64,000 nucleotides of DNA, taken from assembly GCA_026182355.1 (NCBI GenBank), contig JAPFBL010000119.1, forward strand, positions 764,501 to 828,500, in the 5' to 3' direction. Under the pieces are notes generated by a model that searched no databases, was not told the DNA's origin, and was given only the letters and a program-made list of their open reading frames with translations. Within the stretch, counting starts at the first letter, position 1, and each line of letters starts with the position of its first letter. Below are positions 11,661 through 25,200 of this stretch, in pieces. Source of the DNA: Hermatobates lingyangjiaoensis (lineage: Eukaryota > Arthropoda > Insecta > Hemiptera > Hermatobatidae). The position numbers and the translations under genes are program-made.

Positions 11661-12943
11661 TACACCGTCCAGCTTGAAGAGAACACTACTAAAGTTGAAA
11701 TCCTGTCAGTAATTATTAAAAAGATGGAATTTGTTAATTAAACCAAGAATACAGTTAAAAATTTTAATGATAAATAATAACATATTACTTGTACTCCATT
11801 TTTTACAAAATAACATAATCATTCTATTCTATAACTAAAACTAAGGTTTGATTTCTTTTCTTTGAACATGAAAACAACAATTTTGAATGAAACATTGGTT
11901 TGATATATGGCTCATGAAACATGAAGGCAAACATTACAACTGAGAATTAAGTCTGCAAGTGTGGGAGCAATACAAAATTTAAAAGCTTATTGAACGGCAA
12001 ATAAGTTGCCCACAAAGGTAAAATATTTACAAATGAACATTACGCAAATTTAAACTAAATAAATGCATAAAGTTAACTAAGAGATAATATAGACTGAAAA
12101 CACTATAACAAAATGGTTAAATATAAAAGACACTGTTACTAGAAACAAGTGGAGGTTATTAAAGAAAAGTTGTGCAAAAAACCTTTAAGTTGACAAAAAA
12201 AAAGATCACATCTAAAATTTTACGTGTGTCAATTATAAAAAATTCTTGTACCTAATTATTAAAAATTTGCATTTCCATGCTCCTTGAAGTCAGTCTTATT
12301 AATGTTTGTCTTATTTTGTTAAAGATTATATTGTAATCAAAAATTAAGTCTTAAAACAAGCTCGTAAAGAAATAGAAATGAATACAAGTATACTTTCGCT
12401 AGTAATAAACAATTCACAGTAATCTTAACAGTAACTATATATAACGAATTTGTTATACCTAAGATGTGTGACTAACACAACACAAGCTTCGGTAAAATCA
12501 TGACCATAGTTAAATACTTTGGTGAAAGCGCAGATGTTTCCAAAATATTGGTAATATTAAATGAGGAAGCATTACTTGACTTTAAATAAGCGCATTTTAA
12601 AAAAATAAATACATTTAATAAAGATTCCTTTCTGAAACATTAAAATCTAATTACTTGTTGACTCGAATGAGAGAAGTGCAAAATACAAACTTGCACTATA
12701 GTCGGCAAACCATGAGGGAAAATTTTTGCAGTTTTTCTGACGCATTATCTACTCCATTAATTAAAGCCTCATTCTGGTAAATATCGAGATAACTATTCTA
12801 TTCCAGTCAGTCGTTTAATTGAGCAGACACTAATTCTAAATGTGGACCCAATTAGTGAACGGTTTTAGTGGATAATTATTTCCATTAACAAAATATGCAA
12901 GGAATCCAAATATTATCCCCCATAGTAACCTTTGGCGCTTTTT
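11661..12943. other. Featureless AT-rich intergenic stretch
   Basis: No coding frames, inverted repeats or tandem repeats that I can support. It lies downstream of the RhoGEF poly(A) signals. Confidence 0.5.
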
Positions 12944-12962
12944 TTTATTGTTTTTTTTTATT
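12944..12962 (-). promoter_or_regulatory. Poly(A) signals for the RhoGEF gene
   Basis: On the minus strand two AATAAA hexamers (12957-12962 and 12944-12949) lie about 40-60 nt after the stop codon at 13004. If used, the 3' UTR would be very short. Confidence 0.5.
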
Positions 12963-13003
12963 TATGTACAATATTTACATGGGAGTTGAGAAGGAATGGC
13001 GGA

Positions 13004-13239
13004 TTAGAGTTTTAGGGAGAGATTATTGGCAGAGGTAGGAGGATTCCAGTCGGCAACAATGCCACTCTCTGTTGAACTGCACTGGCTGTGCTTGTGTTCT
13101 CCAGAGCCTACTGACCCCACTGAAGAACTACCGCTTGTTGAACTGCCTGAAGAACTCGACACTGATATGATGCTGTGCGGTCGTTTTCTCACTTGGTCTA
13201 CGGGTGAAATTGCTATAGAGTTGCGGAATCGAGGGGCAG
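13004..13239 (-). CDS. RhoGEF terminal coding exon, Ser/Gly-rich tail
   Basis: Starts after TGTTTCAG; two bases complete the split threonine codon. It encodes APRFRNSIAISPVDQVRKRP, a serine/glycine tract (VSSSSGSSTSGSSSVGSVGS), then ESGIVADWNPPTSANNLSLKL and a stop at 13004-13006. Such basic-plus-serine tails are common phosphorylation regions (inference). Poly(A) signals follow within 60 nt. Confidence 0.9.
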
Positions 13240-16200
13240 CTGAAACACCAGAAATACGAACTTATTAATAATTCATGTTTCATAACAAAAAAATCTGAAT
13301 ACCAAACTAAAAACAGACTAATGAAAATGACTATGCATAAAAACATACCCTAAGATATTAAATACAATATTAACATTGTATTTAATATGGTATTTTGATT
13401 GAATATTAATTATTTAGAATCCCCTATGAGTAGTCTAAACAATTAACGTGATTTATGAAGTGCAAATTTTATAATCTATTTTTTATCTTTTACTGTACAT
13501 AACCTAATAATTTAAGTTATATCTGAATGCCCTTCTCTTCTATTAAACCGCAGGGTACCAATGAATTCAGCCTAAGACTTCTAATGGAATCGTGCGTACT
13601 GCGACCACAATATCCTATTGCGCTACCCTTGGTTATTATAACAACTTAGATTTTCAGTTTTTTAATGAACTTAATAACTATTTTTGGAGAAGTATCTCTT
13701 ACTTCTGTTGGCTTTAGGAACATGTCTTAGCAAAAATCTCTAACTTTTAAAGGCGAATGACTGAGAAATTCTTCAGAGTTTTCTTTCTCTTCCAGATAGA
13801 GTCAGTCTATTTGTACGCCTGATGTTAATTTCAGATTATATAAGTGGAATTTAGCAGGCATTAAGCCAGTTAAATGTCCAGTCAGTTACTCATATAGAAA
13901 GCTATCCTAAATTATTGTTTCTAGATACAAGATAAAAATATCAGCAAATGACCTGTTAACAGTAGAATTCAGTGACCCTCTTTTGTATAAGTTATCAATT
14001 GGGATTTGACTCTGACGAAGTCCGCTTGTTACGGTTGAATGATCATGGTCTTTTTTCTTATTTCTTATTGTGGTTTGAACGTGGATTGTTATTTCACGTG
14101 TTTATTGTGAAATCTTGTTATGTAATTTATATGAAATAATCCAGATTTTGTATCGAAAAATGCGGAGTCAACATCTAAAAGACGCTTACACATATTTGAG
14201 AATAGAAAATATTGAAAGGTCGAAGACCAGTGACCAATTTATTTGAATACATGCATATTATTATTATTACCACAGAGGTTAGTATAATTTATATTAATTA
14301 TATAGCAAACCATACCTCGTAAGATGATCTTGGTTTATAAGTTATAAGAGCAGGACCATTAACAAGTCCCTAATAAATATTATGTTTAATAGGTTACTTG
14401 CGATCGAAGATGGACTACGTCCGAAAGCACTCCAACGACTCTAAGATCATCTTACGAGGTATGATGCCATATTAATAATATAAATTTATTTGAGAACTCA
14501 CTTTTTGTAAGTTGAGTAATGCTGATAGATCTATCGTTTATTTGATTGTCACTAGGCCTGATATCGAGGCAAGGTTTGTTTCCAATACCCATAGAGGACA
14601 TCTCTTGAAGTCGAACTTCTGCAAATAGAAATAAACATTCAAAAATACTTGACCATCCTATAATAACATAGAAAGAAATAAAATAGTTACAAGGCACAAA
14701 AAGATTTTCAAACAACTTCGTAAAAGTAGTTATAAATAACAACAATCTAAATAATACACCCCAATCAAGAATGAAAACTTAGAAAACAGCAACATTGAAC
14801 ACAGTTCATTGATTAACTGAACAAAGTTCTAAATATTAGTTTTTAAATACAATTCTAAAAGTGGTATAAATAGTATTGGAAAGTATCAACTACATTTAAA
14901 AAGCTGAGAAAAAAAGTTCAAGAAAATAAAACGTCAGTTGTTGAAAGAACACGGTCTAATTTTATGGAGAAATAAACAGCGTTAGACACACACTATAGGA
15001 CGATATTACGTTAAATACTCAAACACACACACATGTGTGTGGTTTTTATGTCTTAACACAAAACAGATAATATAAAACATAAGATAGAATTGACTGTATG
15101 ATCTAACTTTATAAGCCAATTTAGTAAAAAATTTATGCAATTAATTTAAAGATTTCAATGAATTCATTTGATATTTTAATTAATTATTGTACTTTCCCCA
15201 GGATTAATAATTTTTTAATCTAGATGTAGGGATGGCATCTCCCCCCGTCAAAAAGCATAAATTTAACTTTATGTGTAATTTTGTCACATGTTTTTAGTGA
15301 TTGAATACAGATCCGGAATCGGAGAACTTTTAATATTTGGTTTAGGAACCTGGGCTAGTTCTATGAACAGCCTAACGATCAAAATTAGAGTCAAGAATAT
15401 GAAAATGATTTTCAAGTGGCTTTTAGTTCTTCCATTGGAAATGGAAGTATAACAGTTTTTATATTGTTCAGGAAAACCATATGAATGTTTATAAGGTTCT
15501 TCAAATTTTTTGATATTAGTTATTTTTTCAGATTAGATGACATCTTGTACTAAAATATTTACCTTTTCATTAATTTGTTTGTCTTTAATCACAATTTGAA
15601 TGAACTACTCTTAACATCAGCATAATTAACTCATGGGTAACATAATAACATAAAATTATTTGTTACTTTTATTGGAAAATTAATACCCTAAGATTCTAGT
15701 AAAAATAGTTTCCATGTTAGAAAATTTTAAATTTCTAATAAATTAAAAATTGTTCTACAAAATAATATTACAGTAAAAAGAAAAATACTTTTTGTAATGT
15801 TGTTTTGAACTATCGATTTCAGATCTAAAAATTATTTGAAATTTTTATATTTATATTTAGTTTTGTGCCATTAAAGTTATTTTCCTTACTAAAGCATATA
15901 TACCATAAACCATATAGCACAAATCATAGAGACAAGAAATGTTGGCATCCTAGTGTAAACTGAATTGGTTTACTGACTCTGAAAACTTTACAGGAACAAA
16001 TAAAGTAGTTATTACCATTTTTTTTTCGAAGTTTGAGTTGAGGGTCTGGCAGAAAGCTACATGTCTGATTCTGAAAGCTACATGGCGATTCCTCAAGGGA
16101 ATATTGCATCTCACTCATGGTTCGGAATTGGGAGTTCTAAATTCTGCCTACCTAAAATGTTCTTAGAATACCGGGTCTTTAACAAGTGTCCTTCATCGTC

Positions 16201-19200
16201 CCCGATGGACCGTTTCAGAATCAGACATGTAGCTCTCTGCCAGACCCTCAACTCAAACTTCGAAAAAAAAATGGTAATAACTACTTTATTTGTTTCTGTA
16301 AAGTAGTATAGGTGGTCAAATTTTCTTCACCTATCACTTGAGAAACTCGAGAATCGTGCACGGATCTATCAGTACAGAACCAAAAACGCAGGCCACAGGG
16401 TTACCTGTTTTGATCGCTGTGTAACTTAGCTTTCCAGCCATAACACCAATAAATCAAATCAGGCCGACGATTTTTTCCGTGTTGCCCTTTCGTCACCCCG
16501 AGGTTAACCACAAACCTGGAGGGTGTCCAAGGTGGACCTCGCGGAGGCGGGCACCACGATGCTACGTCACACATTTGACCGATCAATTTACTCGCGCAAT
16601 TCTACCAGGTTTTGAATGTCAAAAACGGTTGCATTAATCTGGCCCTGGTATGTAAGTGGCTCTTACCTAAGTTATAACCTATGTACTTGTGTTAAACAAA
16701 TTACATTTAGACCAATTTTTTTTTAACTTCATTTTGGGAAGAGCGAAGGTCTTCTTTTTCTCCCCTACATCATGTAAGTACTGTATAAACTCCTTAGACA
16801 GGGTTAGCATGACATCAGCAATATTTACCTTACAAAACAATATTTGGCTCATTAGTTTATACTAAAATGATTCGTATTAGTTGACGCTTACCTCTGTTTC
16901 TCAAAGCTTGCTTCCACAAGAGATTAGAAAGCTCCTCTGTCCATGCCTGCTTCACTTCTTCTGACAGACACTGTAAAGTGTACGTGTCGTTGGGCTTTCT
17001 TTTTCTAAACCAAATTTCAAACTTGGTCGAACTGTCTCCAACTTTAGCAGTCAATCCAATATCGCTTGTTTTAATACTATGTTTATATATGTATATGTCC
17101 AAGTTCTGAAATTATTAAATCAATCCACATGTAATAAATACTGTTGATGAAGCAAAAAATCTATTTCTTATTTTAAATTTTTCAATAGTCATACTGATCA
17201 TTTAATAAAATAACATTATACATAATATGCTAGTTAAATTATTTTTCATACACAAAAAATTAGTATGGAGATATTTTTATAGAGTTCTTTTATTATCTGC
17301 TTCAAATATTAAAAGTGTTTTTTTTATGTGACAGATAAAATATGAAAGTATTACCTGCTTCAAATATTAAAAGTGTTTTTTTTTATGTGGCAGATAAAAT
17401 ATGAAAGAACTTTTCCTTATATTAGAAAAATTACCCTATTTATAATAAATTCAAATAATTCAATAATAAATTCAAATACAATTTATTTTGTAGCAAAATA
17501 AAAATAATATTTTTTGTGTTAAAATTTTAATATTTCCAAAAAAATTATATTTAAAAAAATATAATGATCTTTTATTTATTATCGATATAATAGATCATTT
17601 TCTTTTTATTTTAATTAGATTGTTATTAAATCAGAATATACCATACAAACACAAATTTCAAATTAGTTAAAAAACGGGAGTGACACAATATTATTAAATT
17701 ATCAACATTTCATGATTAATCCACCTTCCTAGTATTCCTCCCAAATAAACTAGATATGTTATTATTATTTTATTATTGTGACACATTTGTGACATTTTTG
17801 CAAATTTATTAAGATATATGTGCTACTATTTTTAAAATAACTGGAGAAAATCACATACACCTCTGATTATTTTTATCCATTAATTAACACTATACATAAA
17901 GGTATTACTTTCACCCCATATTGGGTGAGAAGGAAAATAGTTTCAGCAAAATAAATATGACAAAATATTTCATTACATAAACAACCATTTGGGTTGTTTA
18001 GCATCGTTAAGCATGTAATTATTTTTTTATATCTTCCTTCTCAATATAATATTCCTATAACTTCAAACTGGTTTTGAAATATCCCTGTTACATTGTATAG
18101 CAAGAAGTGTGATCATTTCCATCCTGTACCACCTTGACAAACTTTAAATCACAAACCAACCTTCTTCATTAAACAGTTTTTTCGTTCGTTTTTTCTGGCA
18201 GAAAAGAATAGAGTTAATTAAATTTATATGTTTATTCATTAATTATAAGTTAAAATTTCATTGATTTCTTTTCATAAAACTAGTTTTTTGGGCACTTTTA
18301 TCTTTTCCTTCTCCGAAAAAAAAAACGAAGGGCATATAGTGATAGAGAGTACAACTTAAGAATTAAAAATTGTTCACTAAATGATTTTTCTCAGGTGTAA
18401 ATCGTCAGTTTAACTTAATATTTTCCCCCTTTAATGTAGAAAGGAAAACATAAGACAGAGTATATGTTTCTTCAACCGATGAAATCCAATAACATTGTTA
18501 CTCCATGGATCAAGAAGTTTAACTACTGCCCCATTTCCAATGCCTACATCATATCCTCTATTATTATATTATTGACCCTATATATATGTTGATCCTAATA
18601 TTTCGAATTTCAAAAAAATCAGGAAGAGAAACAGTTTTTATTATTTTACTGTTATATAATATAAAGTGAAAACCACCGTCTTGACTTCTCATTATTCAAT
18701 TCATACAAATTTGTTATAATGAGTATATTATTTAACTTTTATAATATTCTGTTTATAGAATGTCATATTTGTTCATGTTAAACTGAATTTACAAATCAAA
18801 TCAGATTGCAAATTCATGAATGTCTCCTAATGTGTTCGCTACACTTGATTAATACAGTATGGTCCATTATTGAAGGAGATCTTTTCTACAAAGAAATAAA
18901 TCCAAGCTATTTGATTTAAAAACCAGAGTGACTAAATATTGTCTCAGCATTCATAATTCTAGAATGATTCATTCATTTGTTCCTTTCTTCGTTTTCCTTT
19001 CAAGTCAAAATTTCTTTACATAATATGACATACTTTTCTTTAACTGAAATCAGAAAGTTATAAGGAGACTATTTACCTTGAAAATATAACTCTCATGAAA
19101 TACTAGCTTTATTTCATTTCACTAAAATATTTCTTTTAAAAACCGTCTGAATTACATTACAATACATCAACATTTGATATAGTATCCACTATTTATAATA

Positions 19201-22200
19201 AAAAATATTTATTTTTAAATGCTAACAATAATGGGAGTAATAAAAATTACACTAACCTTTCTATCAGGAAAGCGTTTTGCCTTGCTGAAAAGAATGAGTT
19301 CCTCGAAGAGGAAGACATGCCTGTAATATTTCTTGCTATTTTTACCTTGCCAGACAAGAAATTCGTTTTGCCTTAGCAACCTTCCTTGCTCTTTCACGTT
19401 CACCTAAAAAGGGATAATATCCATGTATATCTATTTATAGATTTAATAAAAAAGGAAATAAAATCTCTGATATCACTCTGAATTCATGTTCTTTTAATCA
19501 TTTTCGAAGTGTGTTAGCTCGAATTCTTACAAGGTGCCTCAAGATTTATTTTTGCGAATGTCAGATATCAAATATGTTTTTGAAGGTTAAACTGTTGTTT
19601 AAACCAAACCAGTTGTTTAAGTTGATATATAGTTATATATGAACAGTACTATTATAATGTGTATTTTTAACTTAATTTTTTTACAATAACTATCTAATAT
19701 AATTATTCTACTTGACAAATACTGATATATATTGCAGGGTTGTGGTCAAATGAAATGAGACATTACGTGGTGGTGTGGTTATGGTAAAGTTGAGTTTGTC
19801 CTTGAGGTTCTGTTCGTTACCTTAAAAAGTTGTCTTAGTGACATTTTTCTGAACTAAAACGTGTTTTATTTTTTTACTTAATTGCCTTGAAAAACTCCTG
19901 ACTCTCGCCATTTTCCAAGTGTAATATTTAGAATCTGACTCAGGGAGGATTGGGTATATTAGCAATTAAGAAGGGTATATCTGCGACTACTCCAAACTAA
20001 CATTTCTGTGAATAATGTTATTAACTGCGTAAAATTTCTTGTCCTATTAGATCTGAGAACAATTATAACGTAAAGCGCTGGGACTGTAATGCATTAACAT
20101 ACAATAGAAATCGTGCATACCGTCACATTCATATTATAATAATATAACCTAATTTGTGTATTTAAATAATTATTAGCACACCGGCGCATGTGCTGCAAAT
20201 AAATCACCAATCTCGATAAGGAAAAGGCAACACTGTGGCAATGACGGTAACATTTATTCAAAGAGCATTGTTTAGATAATATTAATTATTTTAATCCAGA
20301 TAATTGTTTCTTGTAGAAATTACAAAAAAATATCTTATTTATAGGATAAATATGAATAATTTAAACATATTACCAAATAGAATCCATATGTTTTCGATTT
20401 TCCCTGAAGATATATTTTAGAATTTTTTAGTAGAACCTACCTTTCCAGTAAAAAGGTAAACACTTACATAATTTAAAAATTTCTAATGGTACCTCCTTTT
20501 CTCTTCAAAAATTTAAAATAATATAACAACTAAATAGAATTGTTTAAATTTGTATTTTGAAGTCCATGCATTTTGAAAAGCTGCTGACGTATTTTTTCGT
20601 ATTTTATCATCACTTTTTTTATGTCTTTTGAAAAAAAAAAGTCCTAAACTTGCTTATGTGACCTCAATTAAATCGACATCAATTTATATTTTATAGAGCA
20701 TGACAATAATGTTTGGAATAGCATAAAGAAATGTTTGTTTTTTTAACCCCTTCATAAATTTTTTTTGTACATAATTTTCTCGAAATCGTCCCCTAGCTCT
20801 TGAGATGTGTCGACATATTGTATGAGGACTTATTCGTACAATATTTAATAAAATGAAATGTAGAAGAAAGAAAACAGAAAAAGAGGTAGAATATATACAT
20901 ACACAAGACAGAAAATGTAAGCAATTTATCAATTACTAATAGCTAAAAAATAAAAAAATTGTTTAATCACACTGAACTAATTTTATTAGTTTAAACTTAT
21001 AAAAAAAAGCAATTACATCAATGTAGTTATTTCTCTTTTTTTAAATCCTTAATATCGGGTTTGATGGTACTGAACTTGCTTGGCAGACACCTACATTTTC
21101 CTCAGTTTAAGGACCACCTATATCCATTCGGATTTGGTCGTGCCCCTCCGAAGAGGGAAAACCCGTTACTCCGGGACCAGGACTTGCGCAAGTAGTTAAT
21201 CATCCGCATCAGGGCGTCATTGTGAGGAGTCATGGTACTAGAAGAAACGACTCTTAAAGAGAGATTACAAATCTGTCGTTGGCTAAACGTTACCTGTACT
21301 GGTAGTTAGGACAGACTCTAAGGTCTCCCGTTGGCTAACTGCCACCTACCTGAACATATAAATCGCTCGGTGGGGTGTATCTAGTCGTCCCCACTCCAAC
21401 CGCCCTTCAAGAGCGGACCCTACCAGGCAAGAACCAGTTGTCCAATCAACTGTGTTCAAGGCCCGTTCCCACTAGTAAAGTGTGGGATCTAGCTCCCCTT
21501 TGATGCTAAGCAGGCATCCCCGGAGAAGTTCCTGCTTCTCACACTGTGACCACAAGGGTCTACCCAACCTGGGTGAGAACCACAGCCACTGTGATTACAA
21601 CCTCAGATGGCGGGATGAAGAGAGAACTCCTCCTTGGGTCCCCGCCGCCCCCAGTACCGACTTATTTTAAGAGCTTCGGATCAAACTCCGGACCAGAGGT
21701 CCTACTGAACCTGCTCAGCTACAGGTCAGAGGACTTATTATGCCTCGGGTTCAAATGAACCTGTGATTATATAAAGCCTAAAGGCTATGTTACTGAACTT
21801 GATCGGAACATTTCCCCAGGAAAACATATCTAATTTATTTCTCTCCTTACGTAAAATAAGTTAAATATGCTATATCCTGCCTCATCCAAGTAGTTGTCAT
21901 AATCTCGCGTATTACATAAACAGATTACTGTCTTAACGTATCATTTTTCGCCCCCTAAAACAAATTTTCGTACAGGTTCAGAATCTCTACTCTAAAACAA
22001 AAAGCCCTAAAATTATTCAACTTCATTTAAAATAGGGATCTCCGTTATAAAAAGTAGCATATAAGGTCAAATTTTCAAACTGAGAGGTTATATCCTCAAC
22101 AAATAATACGTCCACAGATTCATCCATCTCCTGAGTCAAAATAATATGTGTTATACGAGTGAACTATGAACTGGGGATCAATGGCTCTGACGATACGAAC

Positions 22201-25200
22201 GCTAAATATTAGACCACACCGACTAAGGAAAAATTCACTCATAAATGAACATAATTTCATCTCCTAAATAATGAATCAAGTTATTTGTTACTACAATAAG
22301 CGATGTATTGAAGAATTAACTTCTACGAGTCATTATTTAGGACTAATTATAAAGGGATGTAAATTTAATAAAGTAGATTGACATTACATCACAGTCTCGA
22401 AGTGAATCCATTGCAAGAAGGTCATTCCCATGCCTCAACTGAAACTTGACCATGCTTTCAGCAGATTTCAGTTCTTGCAATTCTTGCCTGGGCCAAGTTT
22501 TCATGAGTTGTTGAAGGAGGAGTGCATACTTTCCCATTCTCTGAACTGGTTTTAAAAGATAACTAGCAAGATCCATTTTATCACCAAGTTCCATTTGTTT
22601 ACCCTGTAACAAAACAATATCTCAAAGAAACAGCAACCAAATAAAATAAGTACCTACTTTAGTATTTATATAAAAAAAAAATTGATATTTCTGTATTTAT
22701 AGACGTTAACATTAATTTATGTACCCTTATATATTTCTGGAATTACAATGTCAGTAACTCCGAAATTTCGCGGAGTAACAGAGTGACTTGGTTTTTTGCA
22801 AAAGCAAGATAACTTCAATAAAATTCGCAACATTATTAGTTTTTTCGAATATTGGTCACCTGATCATATGTATGTACATAATTATATATATATTCACTTC
22901 AAAATCGGAAAGACAATCCAAAATTGATACAACATGAGTCCAAAATCATGTAATAGTAACACAAAGAGTAAAGAAACACACGAACTCAAATTTTCGGGCC
23001 ATCCGTCTTCAGGAGAAAAGAGAGAAGAGGGAAATGTAGACGCAACGGTAAGTCACTTGGCTTAGTGTCTACATCGTGTTTGGTCATCCTTTCTCTTTTC
23101 CCCTGAAGACGGATTGCCCAAAAATTTGAGTTTGTGAATGTATTTCTTTATTCTGTGGATTACTCTTTTTCAATTTTGAACTCACAATTATGTACATAAG
23201 TAAATAACATTTTGATGGTTACATATTTTCTGTAAATAATTACTTAAACTGTGACACAAAAGAGAAAAACTAGAATCTTATCGAAATCGTTTTACTGGTC
23301 TAAAATTTCATAATTATTGGCTCGCTAAAACAATAAACTGTAATACTGATCCATTTGAATAAAATTCGACAAAGAAATTGTATTCATATAGATTATAAAG
23401 GGCTATGTAAGTCTAAAAAAATTAATTAATAAAATGGAGGCATTCTATCAATATTTTCCCCATCGATTGCCAGAAAAACGATATTACCTAAATTTTACAC
23501 ATTTTATTCAAATCCCCCTTGTTTTTAAAATCTCAAAGTTACAAATATTTAGAAGCGTTTAATCTCTTTTTCTGTTCTCTTTATTCTGCGTTATTATTAT
23601 CTTCCTAAAATAGAATTATTGTTTATATCATTTCTTATATAGTAATTTATAAGAGAGAAGAATTTTCAACAATAATAATTTGGATTAGTTTCCTTAATAT
23701 ATTTGAACATTTACTCATATATTTATGTCCTTGAAATCATCTAAAAAGAATATATGATAAAATCATTCTATCGAATAAAACACATTAATTAACCAATATA
23801 ATAGAGTAGTAATTTTTTTTATTTATTTTAGTAGCAAATTTTATAATTTATTGAAAACAAATATAACAACAAATTAACTCATTTTTTTCGTCACACAGAC
23901 AAATGATAATGCTAATAAGGGTTGAGGTATGAGATTGTAACCACTTCCATCTCCAAAAACTTATTCTCTGATGTTTATGTTGTTTTGATGTCAATTTTTG
24001 TATTACCTACAATTTTATAATTTTTATTCAATAACTTAATGAAGTATAAACATCTCAAATTGTTTATTTAATAGGTAACTAATTTCTAAAAATTGTATTG
24101 TAATATTTTTTCCCGGAATACCATATGATTATCAATAAATTAATTCAAATTAATCAGGAGAATCTTATAACTTGTACATTAGTAATATTTACTACATATA
24201 TATAACTATAATGTACCTTGAAGAAGACTGTACCGTACTCTGACATTAGTGAGTCAGACTTAGGTTTGTTTTTGTTATACAGTGCATACAAGTAGAACTT
24301 ATTTTCCTGAAAAACAAAATAATTTATTATGCAAAGTTCAAAAGGTTTTGTAAATGTAATTTACTACAATAAAACTATTAAATAATTATGAAAAGTATGA
24401 ATAAAGTAACTAACGTATTTAAGGAAACACTGGCCAACTTGAAGAGGGTTGTTTTCACATTGTTCCAGTTCTTGAAGGAAATATTGGCTATGAAACTCAT
24501 AGATTTTCTCAATATTACCAAAAATAACGTTTCGTTGACCTCGCAATGCTTGAGGAATGTCTTCCCTGACGAGTTCGGGAATGTAATTCTGAAAACAGGT
24601 TGTTCATGAAATCATATAACGATTCATCACTTTAGGAATGTCATTTATCTATTGCACTTGTGATTGTATTTACATGCACATTTTATAAACAAAAGGAAAA
24701 ATCAGTCATACCTCAATAACATATTCTAGTGCCTGTACATAATCTCTTTCAGTCTGAATCATTTCACGTAGTATAAGTATCATGGTTCTGAAACAAGAAA
24801 ATAGAAATTCATATTAAAGAAAATGATTTAAGAAATTATTCAGAAAACGTATACATAAGGAAATATTATTCGGGATTCTGTCAGTCTTCTATGTTCAAAA
24901 CAAACTATCTAATGGCACAGTTTCAGTTTTTGCTTAAAATCTTTTTCATAGGTAGATGTAAGAAACTTGATGTTACTTAAAATGAAAAAGTTTCAAGTAA
25001 AAACCGAAACATTGGAATTTGGGAGTTTGTTTTCAACTTAGAATATTGACTGAAACCCAATTAATGTTTAATTTTATTTCTAGAATTTCTGGAAGGTTAT
25101 ATGTTTAAGTGAAAATCAAGTTTCTTACTTCTTCCTCTAAAAAAGGTTTTAAGTAAAAACCGAAACATTGGCACTTTTGGTTCTGAATCTAGAATACTGA

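Larger units (their letters stand above)
13240..14501 (-). other. RhoGEF last intron
   Basis: AT-rich. Holds one Penelope-like/hammerhead-type terminal repeat (about 14000-14140) and an inverted-repeat insertion (14247-14493). Nothing else is supported. Confidence 0.7.
14619..16891 (-). other. RhoGEF intron with fold-back elements
   Basis: Contains the inverted copy of the 11515-11660 block (14860-15025), a strong fold-back at 15985-16304 and a GC-richer unidentified segment around 16380-16620. The rest is plain AT-rich sequence. Confidence 0.7.

Noticed and set aside
16061..16306. 81-codon plus-strand frame and a 64-codon minus-strand frame
   Set aside because: Both come from the arms of the same inverted repeat and read each other's complement.
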